13,509 bases of DNA, taken from SIG588 sp045599305 (GTDB taxonomy: Bacteria > Bacillota > Clostridia > Oscillospirales > Acutalibacteraceae). The stretch lies in NCBI GenBank assembly GCA_045599305.1, contig JAZRVU010000044.1, forward strand, positions 1-13,509. The letters run 5' to 3'. Shown in pieces: positions 6,545 through 12,611 of the stretch. The notes below the pieces were generated by a model, which saw only the letters and a program-made list of their open reading frames with translations, did not search any database and was not told the origin of the DNA. The position numbers and the translations under genes were made by a program. Every line of letters begins with the position of its first letter. The stretch's first letter is position 1.

Positions 6545-7203
6545 CCGATATCCGCCCCATCAAAGAGGGGCTTCGACAAAAATACCGGCAGCAGCGCGCT
6601 GCCATGCAGCCGGAGGATAAAGCCCGGCGGGATGCGACCATCACCGAACGGGTGCGTTCGCTGTGGCAGTATCAGCGCTGCCGGCTGCTGCTGATATATG
6701 TATCCACCCCCATTGAAGTGGATACCCGCAGCCTGATCGCACAGGCGCTGGCGGACGGCAAGACCGTGGCAGTGCCGCGTTGTGTGCCGGGCACCCGGCA
6801 GATGGAGTTTTACCGCATCGACGGGCTGGACGAACTGGAAAAAGGGATGTTCGGCGTGCTGGAGCCGGTGCCGCAGCGGCATGAACTGGTGACGGATTTT
6901 TCCCGCAGCCTGTGCGTGGTGCCGGCGTTCAGTTACGACTGGCACGGGTTCCGCCTGGGCTACGGAAAGGGATACTACGACCGCTTTCTGTCCAAGTATG
7001 AGGGCGTGATGATCGGTATTTGTTACAGTGACTGCGTGCAGCAAAAACTGCCGCACGGGCGGTTCGACCGGCCGGTCGAGTTGTTGGTGACCGAGCGCTA
7101 TCTGCGCCGCACGGCCAACCGCCGTACCGAGCGGATGCCGCACCGCGGTGCCGACACACGCAATGGGAAAGGAGCCATGCGCCATGACGGAGAATCTGGA
7201 TGA
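6535..7203 (+). CDS. 5-formyltetrahydrofolate cyclo-ligase (MTHFS)
   Basis: The 222-residue protein has the MTHFS fold. The N-terminal helix KEGLRQKYRQQRAAM (about 10-24) holds the basic ATP-contacting residues, and LGYGKGYYDRFLS (141-153) is the family signature. The enzyme uses ATP to convert 5-formyl-THF to 5,10-methenyl-THF, returning a storage folate to the one-carbon pool that also supplies ThyX. The ATG at 6535 overlaps the DJ-1 stop by ten bases and has no strong ribosome site, suggesting translational coupling. An upstream in-frame GTG at 6460 would add 25 atypical residues. After the normal end of the fold (about residue 190) there is a basic tail of about 30 residues that runs 20 bases into the mltG gene, longer than usual for the family. 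Confidence 0.93.
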   Translation: MPIADIRPIKEGLRQKYRQQRAAMQPEDKARRDATITERVRSLWQYQRCRLLLIYVSTPIEVDTRSLIAQALADGKTVAVPRCVPGTRQMEFYRIDGLDELEKGMFGVLEPVPQRHELVTDFSRSLCVVPAFSYDWHGFRLGYGKGYYDRFLSKYEGVMIGICYSDCVQQKLPHGRFDRPVELLVTERYLRRTANRRTERMPHRGADTRNGKGAMRHDGESG

Positions 7204-8653
7204 TATCTTGAATGAGATCGAGCGTAATAAGCATAAGTGGGAGGCTGACCTGCCCGACGGGCAGGAGACGGTCGCCCACGCCGAAGAGGAGCGCCGCGAC
7301 AAGGTCGCCGCATTCCGTCTCAAAATGGATATCGACGGCGAATTCGGCGAATACACGCCGCCGCAGCCGGTCGAGGAGGACCTTTCTCTCACCCGTCCCA
7401 TCGACGGCCCGCAGGAGCCGCAGCCGACGGGGGAGCCGTCTGCCGGGGATGAACTGATCGCCCGGGAAGTGGCCGTGCCCGAGGAGCCGGAGGAGGAGAT
7501 CGCCGCGCCCGCGGCGCCCGTCAAAGCGGAGCGCCCCGCCAAAAAGAAACGCGCGAAGATGGATCGCCGCGCCCGCGAGCTCTGGGGATGCGCCGGCAGT
7601 ATTTTTTATGTGCTGCTGATCCTCGGCCTTTCGCTGGTGCTGGCCTGCGTGATCATTATGGCGGCGCTCGATCTGACCGGCCTGAACAAGTCCGGCGCCG
7701 GGGTGAAGATCACGCTGGAAGAGGGGGCGACCGCCTCCTCTGTGGCCGATCTGCTGAAAGAAAACAAACTTATCAGTCAGCCGTTCTTTTTCCGTCTGTA
7801 CTCCCGCATCACGGGGGACGATGACGAATACCGGTCCGGCGTCTACACGCTTTCGGCCAATATGGGTTACGGCAACATTGCCGATACACTGCGCGCCGGT
7901 GTGCCGCGTACGGTGGTGACTGTCACCATTCCGGAGGGCTATACGATGGACGGCATCGCCCAGTTGATGGAGGATAACGCCGTCTGTACGAAGAAGACGT
8001 TTTATGATGCGGTGCTGACCGGCGATTACAGTGACTATCCGTTCGTGGCGGAGATCCCCGCCGCTGAGGGAGACTATGCCGGCCGCGGCTATGCGCTGGA
8101 GGGTTATCTTTTCCCGGATACCTATGAATTTTACACCGGCAGCACCGGCGAAGCGGTGGTGCGCAAGCTGCTCAACAACTTCGATAACCGCGTGGATACC
8201 ACCTATAAGGCGAAGATCGCCGCCAACGGCATGACCATCAACGAGGTGGTGACACTGGCCTCCGTGGTGCAGGCCGAGGCCGCGAGTGACGAGTGGTCGA
8301 GCGTGTCTCGCGTGCTGACCAACCGCCTCAACGACCCGGCGAATTATCCCTGCCTGCAGAGCGATGCGACCATCAATTACTACAAAAACCTCGACCGTTC
8401 GGTGGTGGGGCTGACGATCGCACAGGATGCCTATGACACCGCGGTGCGCCGCGGTCTGCCGCCCGGTGCGGTGGGCAATCCCGGCCTGAAGGCCATCAAC
8501 GCAGTGCTTTCGCCCTCCACGGCTGAGGACGTGGTGGGATGCTATTTCTTCGCTACCGATATGAGCACCAATATCACCTATTATTCCAAGACCTATGCGC
8601 AGCACGTGGCGATCTGTCAGAAGTACGGGATCGGCGTGAGCGGCAACTCTTGA
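7184..8653 (+). CDS. mltG: Endolytic peptidoglycan transglycosylase MltG, full-length copy
   Basis: The 489-residue protein has a long acidic, Pro-rich cytoplasmic N-terminus (1-132), one membrane helix (about 134-163), an N-terminal LysM-like extracytoplasmic subdomain (about 172-243) and the YceG catalytic domain. VTIPEGYTMDGIAQLM (247-262), EGYLFPDTYEFY (306-317) and ASVVQAEA (359-366) are family blocks. Glu365 aligns with the catalytic Glu218 of E. coli MltG. MltG cleaves nascent glycan strands at the membrane and sets their length. ATG 7184 has AAAGGAG nine bases upstream; an earlier in-frame ATG at 7163 precedes that site and is rejected. The neighbouring U32 gene matches the Bacillus yrrL region. 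Four extracytoplasmic cysteines (268, 390, 453, 478) are unusual for the wall side. Confidence 0.93.
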   Translation: MTENLDDILNEIERNKHKWEADLPDGQETVAHAEEERRDKVAAFRLKMDIDGEFGEYTPPQPVEEDLSLTRPIDGPQEPQPTGEPSAGDELIAREVAVPEEPEEEIAAPAAPVKAERPAKKKRAKMDRRARELWGCAGSIFYVLLILGLSLVLACVIIMAALDLTGLNKSGAGVKITLEEGATASSVADLLKENKLISQPFFFRLYSRITGDDDEYRSGVYTLSANMGYGNIADTLRAGVPRTVVTVTIPEGYTMDGIAQLMEDNAVCTKKTFYDAVLTGDYSDYPFVAEIPAAEGDYAGRGYALEGYLFPDTYEFYTGSTGEAVVRKLLNNFDNRVDTTYKAKIAANGMTINEVVTLASVVQAEAASDEWSSVSRVLTNRLNDPANYPCLQSDATINYYKNLDRSVVGLTIAQDAYDTAVRRGLPPGAVGNPGLKAINAVLSPSTAEDVVGCYFFATDMSTNITYYSKTYAQHVAICQKYGIGVSGNS

Positions 8654-8686
8654 CCTGTGTTTTGAAGACGGAAAGGAGATGAGCGT

Positions 8687-9640
8687 ATGAGATGTTCCCG
8701 CTGCGGCCATGAACGGGAGGGACGCGAGCGTACCTGCCCCGTGTGCGGGCATCGCAGACGCTCGCCCGTGGCGGTGGCGCTGATCGTGGCCGCCGTGGTG
8801 CTGGCTGTCGCCCTGTTGGCGGCCGGCGGCCTTTTCCTGTGGTACCGTTTGAGTGACCGGCCGCTGCCGGCCGCACCCTCTGCCGGCGGGGAGACCCAGC
8901 CGACAACGGCACCCGTGGTCAACACCGTCACTGTCACCGTGCCCGAGGGGTACACGGTGCGGCGCATCGCGGCACTGATGGAGCAGAACGGCGTCTGTGC
9001 GGCGGCGGATTTCCTCACTGCCGTGCAGGAGGCGGATATTTCCGACTATGCCTTCGCGGCAGGGCTCCCGTCCGCCGAGGGGCGCGTGTATCGGCTGGAG
9101 GGATATCTCTATCCCGATACATATGAATTTTACAAAGATTGCAGCGGCGAGGCGGCGGTGCGCCGCTTCCTCGACAATTTTGCCCGCAAGTGGGACACGC
9201 TGCAGGAGTCGGCCGCTGCCGGTGGCCTCACGATGGACGAGGCGGTGACGCTGGCCTCCATCATCCAGTGGGAGGCCGGCCGTCCGGCGGATATGCAGCG
9301 GGTGTCCCGCGTGTTGCGTAACCGGCTGGAAAGCCCGGACTATCCCCGTCTGCAATGCGACACCACGACGAAATACCTGCGTGAACTGGCGGCCGATGGA
9401 GTGGAGGCGGACGAAAACGCCTACAGCACCTATATCTGCCGCGGGCTTCCCATCGGGGCGATCAACTGCCCGGGACTGGATGCCCTTACGGCGGCCGTCT
9501 CGCCGTCCGAGGAGGAGATCTGCGCCGGCTGCTTCTTTTTCGTTACCGATGCGGCGAACGATACCGTGTATTACTCCCGCACCTACGCCGAGCATCTTGC
9601 CGCCTGCCGGGAGCATAAGCTCGGCTCCTTCGCCGAATGA
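8687..9640 (+). CDS. MltG paralogue with N-terminal zinc ribbon and no LysM-like subdomain
   Basis: The 317-residue protein begins with a four-cysteine zinc ribbon, Cys3-x2-Cys6-x10-Cys17-x2-Cys20, on the cytoplasmic side. One membrane helix (about 27-53) and a Pro/Thr-rich linker (about 58-78) follow, then the YceG catalytic domain. VTVPEGYTVRRIAALM (83-98), EGYLYPDTYEFY (138-149) and ASIIQWEA (190-197) mirror the upstream MltG, and Glu196 matches the catalytic residue, so it is probably an active glycan-strand cleaving enzyme. The extracytoplasmic subdomain found before the catalytic domain in the upstream copy is missing. It follows that copy by 33 bases with AAAGGAG before the ATG, indicating tandem duplication and divergence. 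Eight cysteines lie outside the membrane (104, 152, 224, 251, 261, 279, 282, 307). The ribbon may sense metal or bind a partner; this is inference. Confidence 0.88.
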   Translation: MRCSRCGHEREGRERTCPVCGHRRRSPVAVALIVAAVVLAVALLAAGGLFLWYRLSDRPLPAAPSAGGETQPTTAPVVNTVTVTVPEGYTVRRIAALMEQNGVCAAADFLTAVQEADISDYAFAAGLPSAEGRVYRLEGYLYPDTYEFYKDCSGEAAVRRFLDNFARKWDTLQESAAAGGLTMDEAVTLASIIQWEAGRPADMQRVSRVLRNRLESPDYPRLQCDTTTKYLRELAADGVEADENAYSTYICRGLPIGAINCPGLDALTAAVSPSEEEICAGCFFFVTDAANDTVYYSRTYAEHLAACREHKLGSFAE

Positions 9641-9652
9641 GGAGGTACCTCT

Positions 9653-10867
9653 ATGATCCGTCCCGAGATCCTGGCCCCTGCCGGGGATGAAGAACGCCTG
9701 CAGGCCGCGTTGCTCTACGGAGCCGACGCGGTCTATCTTTCTATGACGCAGTTCGGTATGCGCTCCGCACCGCAGAATTTCACCGAGCAGTCTCTGCCCG
9801 GTGCGGTGGCGCGCGCCCATGCCGCCGGTGCCAAAGTGTATCTCACCTGCAATATCCTGCCCCGCAACGACGAGATCGACCGTCTGCCCGCTTATTTCGA
9901 GGCTGCCGCGGCCGCGGGAGTGGACGCGCTGATCGTGGCGGACTGGGGCGTGATCGGGCTGGCCAAGCGCTGTGTGCCGGATATCCCGCTGCACATCTCC
10001 ACCCAGTTCGGTGTGGTGAATTATCAGACCGCGCGGGAACTGTGGGACATGGGCGCCCGGCGGGTGGTGCTGGCCCGCGAGCTGTCACTGGCCGAGATCG
10101 CCGAGATCCGCGAAAAGACCGACCCGGCGCTCGAGATCGAGTGCTTTGTCCATGGCGCCATGTGTATGTCCTATTCCGGGCGCTGTCTGCTTTCGAATTA
10201 TCTCGCCGGGCGTGACGCCAACCACGGCGACTGCGCACAGCCCTGCCGCTGGCGCTATGAGGTGATCGAGCCGGGTCATCCCGACGACCGCTTCACCGTG
10301 GAGGAAACGCGTGAGGGATCGTTTTTGTTCAATGCGAACGATCTCAATATGATCGACCATCTGCCCGAACTGGCGCTGGCCGGGGTGCGTTCCTTCAAGA
10401 TCGAGGGGCGTGCCAAAGCGGCCTACTACGCGGCCGTGACCACCAATGCCTACCGTGCCGCGGCAGACGGGTGGGAGGCTTCCGGCTTCGATCCGGCCTA
10501 TCGTCCCGCCGCGTGGGTCAGGGAAGAATTGAACAAGGTCAGCCACCGCCCCTATTCCACCGGCTTTTATTACGGCACGCCCGGACAGAACAACGCCTTC
10601 GGCGGTTATGTGCGGGAGTATCAGGTGGCGGCGGTGGCGGTCGCTTCGCAGGCGGGCACGCTTTTAGTCAGTCAGCGCAACCGCTTTTGCCGCGGGGACG
10701 TGCTGGAGGTGCTGGAGCCGGGACGTGAGCCGTTTTCGTTGACGGTGGAGGCGCTGTTCGATGAGGCGGGCACCGCCATCGAGGCCGCGCCGCATCCCAC
10801 CATGCTCTGCCGCATTCCCTGTAGCCGCCCGGTGGTGCCGGGCAGTCTGCTGCGCCGCGCTCTGTAA
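9653..10867 (+). CDS. trhP: Peptidase U32 family protein, likely tRNA 5-hydroxyuridine synthase component TrhP
   Basis: The 404-residue protein starts with a TIM-barrel region (EILAPAGDEERLQAALLYGADAVY, in two parts across 5-28) and carries the U32 signature ECFVHGAMCMSYSGRC (163-178). GDCAQPCRWRYEV (192-204) and FNANDLNMI follow. Cys164, 171, 178, 194 and 198 are candidate iron-sulfur or structural ligands. Despite the peptidase name, members next to mltG in Firmicutes (YrrN/YrrO) are TrhP proteins, which use prephenate to hydroxylate U34 of tRNA. That assignment is by homology and synteny only. AGGAGG (9640-9645) overlaps the stop of the upstream gene and precedes the ATG by seven bases. 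The YrrM/TrmR methyltransferase often found between mltG and the U32 gene is absent. Another U32 specificity, such as 23S rRNA hydroxylation (RlhA), is possible. Confidence 0.85.
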   Translation: MIRPEILAPAGDEERLQAALLYGADAVYLSMTQFGMRSAPQNFTEQSLPGAVARAHAAGAKVYLTCNILPRNDEIDRLPAYFEAAAAAGVDALIVADWGVIGLAKRCVPDIPLHISTQFGVVNYQTARELWDMGARRVVLARELSLAEIAEIREKTDPALEIECFVHGAMCMSYSGRCLLSNYLAGRDANHGDCAQPCRWRYEVIEPGHPDDRFTVEETREGSFLFNANDLNMIDHLPELALAGVRSFKIEGRAKAAYYAAVTTNAYRAAADGWEASGFDPAYRPAAWVREELNKVSHRPYSTGFYYGTPGQNNAFGGYVREYQVAAVAVASQAGTLLVSQRNRFCRGDVLEVLEPGREPFSLTVEALFDEAGTAIEAAPHPTMLCRIPCSRPVVPGSLLRRAL

Positions 10868-10933
10868 TTTTCCGGCCGTTTTGCATATCGGTCTCTCTTT
10901 TGACGCACACTGGGCAAAAAGGGGGAGACGGCT

Positions 10934-12544
10934 ATGCCAAAACGGTCGGTTTTTGTTTTTGCCCTGCTGATGCTGGTGCTCTGCGGGCTGATGACGCACT
11001 ATCTCACGCTGTCGGACGGGGTGGATACGGCGGTGCTGGCGGGGCAGTCCACCGCCACGGTGACGGTGGCCACCGCCCGCGGCACGATCTATGACCGGGC
11101 AATGCGTCCGCTGGTGAACGACACCACCGAACTGCGTCTGTGTGTGGCCCCCTATCCGCGCACCCTGTCGGCACTGGCCAGTCAACTGACACCGCAGGCC
11201 TTTGCGGCCCTTTCCGACCGCCTGCGCGGCGGACGTCCGGTGGTGCTGCTTGCCGACGAACAGCCGCTGACCGACGGGGTACTGGCGTTTCACACGCCCG
11301 TGCGCAACGGCGGTACGCTGTTCGCCCCGCATCTGGTGGGTTATCTGGCCGGAGACGGGGTGACCGGTGCGGTAGGGATCGAGGCGGCTTATGATGATTT
11401 CCTCAATGCGTGCGGCGGTACGCTCACCGTGACCTATGAGATCAACGCCGCGGGGGAACTGCTGGCGGAAGATCCGCCCGTCGTGGCCGATACGCTGGAC
11501 GCGGCGGCCGCGGGCGTGGTGCTCACCATCGACCGCGATCTGCAGATCTATGCCGAGTCGGTGGCGCGGCAGATGCTGCCCAAGGGCGCTATCCTTGTGC
11601 TGGACACGGCCGATGCCTCTGTGCTGGCGGCGGTCAGCGCGCCCGCGTTTCAGCCCGACACCGTGGCTGATCTGCTGGAGGATCCCGCCTCGCCGCTGCT
11701 CGACCGCACATTGTGCAATTATAACTGCGGCTCGGTGTTCAAGATCGTTTCGGCCGCCGCCGCGCTGGAAAACGGCGTGCCGCTCACCCGCACCTATACC
11801 TGTACCGGCAGCACCACGGTGGACGGAGTGACCTTTCACTGCCACAACCGTCTGGGGCACGGCGAACTGGATATGCAGGAGGCGTTTGCCGCTTCCTGTA
11901 ACTGCTATTTCATTCAGTTGATGCAGGATGTCGGCCCCGACGCGCTCTATTACATGGCCGCGGCGCTGGGGTTCGACCGCGCCGTGCTGCCGGCGGCGGG
12001 CTACCGCACCGCCCGCGCCACCATCCCCACGCCGGAGGAGTTGGAGGCCAGTCCCGCGGCGCTGGCTAATCTGTCGTTCGGGCAGGGGACGCTGCTCGCC
12101 ACGCCCTACCACATCGCGCAGTTGGTGGAGACGGTGGTGAACGGCGGCGAGCTGCTGCGCCCTTCGGTGGTGCGCGGCACGGTCGATGCCGCCGGCACCC
12201 TGACACCGGCCGAGCAGACACCGGCGCAGTCGGCTTTTTCCGCCGCCACTGCCGCCGCATTGCGGCAGATGATGATCGCCGCGGTGGGGGAGGGCTCCAC
12301 CGGCGAGGCGGCCGCCCCGATCAACGGCGGCGCGGGCGGCAAGACCGGCACCGCAGAGACCGGCTGGCGTACCGCGTCGGGTGACACGGTGCAGAACTGG
12401 TTCGCCGGCTTTTACCCCGCCGAACAGCCCCGCTATGTGGTGGTGGTACTGGCGGAGGACGCCGGGGTGACAAAGGCCTCTGCCGCCCGGGTGTTCCACC
12501 GCCTGTGCGACGGACTTTACACTTTTTTGCCTCAAAACGATTGA
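10934..12544 (+). CDS. Class B penicillin-binding transpeptidase (FtsI/SpoVD/PbpA type)
   Basis: The 536-residue protein has a short cytoplasmic N-terminus and one membrane helix (about 5-25). A reduced non-catalytic region opens with ARGTIYDRAMRPL (about 48-60). The transpeptidase domain has SVFK (Ser267 nucleophile, Lys270), SCN (321-323) and KTG (470-472). It cross-links peptidoglycan outside the membrane and is the target of beta-lactams. Class B enzymes pair with a SEDS glycosyltransferase (FtsW, RodA or SpoVE), none of which is in this window. No PASTA domain is present, and the pedestal is shorter than in FtsI or SpoVD. Cysteines 261 and 265 flank the active-site serine, with 322 and 324 in the second motif. 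GGGGGAGA precedes the ATG at 10934, 66 bases after the U32 stop. Confidence 0.92.
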   Translation: MPKRSVFVFALLMLVLCGLMTHYLTLSDGVDTAVLAGQSTATVTVATARGTIYDRAMRPLVNDTTELRLCVAPYPRTLSALASQLTPQAFAALSDRLRGGRPVVLLADEQPLTDGVLAFHTPVRNGGTLFAPHLVGYLAGDGVTGAVGIEAAYDDFLNACGGTLTVTYEINAAGELLAEDPPVVADTLDAAAAGVVLTIDRDLQIYAESVARQMLPKGAILVLDTADASVLAAVSAPAFQPDTVADLLEDPASPLLDRTLCNYNCGSVFKIVSAAAALENGVPLTRTYTCTGSTTVDGVTFHCHNRLGHGELDMQEAFAASCNCYFIQLMQDVGPDALYYMAAALGFDRAVLPAAGYRTARATIPTPEELEASPAALANLSFGQGTLLATPYHIAQLVETVVNGGELLRPSVVRGTVDAAGTLTPAEQTPAQSAFSAATAAALRQMMIAAVGEGSTGEAAAPINGGAGGKTGTAETGWRTASGDTVQNWFAGFYPAEQPRYVVVVLAEDAGVTKASAARVFHRLCDGLYTFLPQND

Positions 12545-12569
12545 AACTCTTGACGGGATGTGGTACAAT
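12541..12569 (+). promoter_or_regulatory. Sigma-A type promoter for the CobW-family gene
   Basis: TTGAAA (12541-12546) and TACAAT (12564-12569) are separated by 17 bases, with a TGn extension at 12561-12563. The -35 box overlaps the stop codon of the transpeptidase gene, and there is no terminator between the genes. Transcription would begin near 12576-12578, giving a leader of about 35 bases. A second -35-like TTGACG at 12550-12555 lacks a well-placed -10. Confidence 0.85.
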
Positions 12570-12578
12570 TACTTTGTA
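12564..12578 (+). promoter_or_regulatory. Inverted repeat over the -10 box, candidate operator
   Basis: TACAA (12564-12568) and TTGTA (12574-12578) are perfect inverted arms around five bases (TTACT). The left arm is the -10 box itself and the right arm covers the probable start site, so a bound repressor would block RNA polymerase. The sequence does not match the Zur consensus TCGTAATnATTACGA that I know, so no regulator is named. Confidence 0.4.
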
Positions 12579-12611
12579 TGTGAAAAACATGGGAAAGGAA
12601 ATGACTCTGAC

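Noticed and set aside
6929..9994. A 1021-residue open frame on the minus strand across the folate, mltG and U32 genes
   Set aside because: It is antisense to four well-supported + strand genes. Its composition (His, Gln, Arg and Gly rich, no domain) is typical of a shadow frame in GC-rich DNA.
12550..12579. Second promoter using TTGACG at 12550
   Set aside because: At 17-18 bases downstream only TTTGTA or TTGTAT is available. The TTGAAA-17-TACAAT pair with the TGn extension is clearly better.
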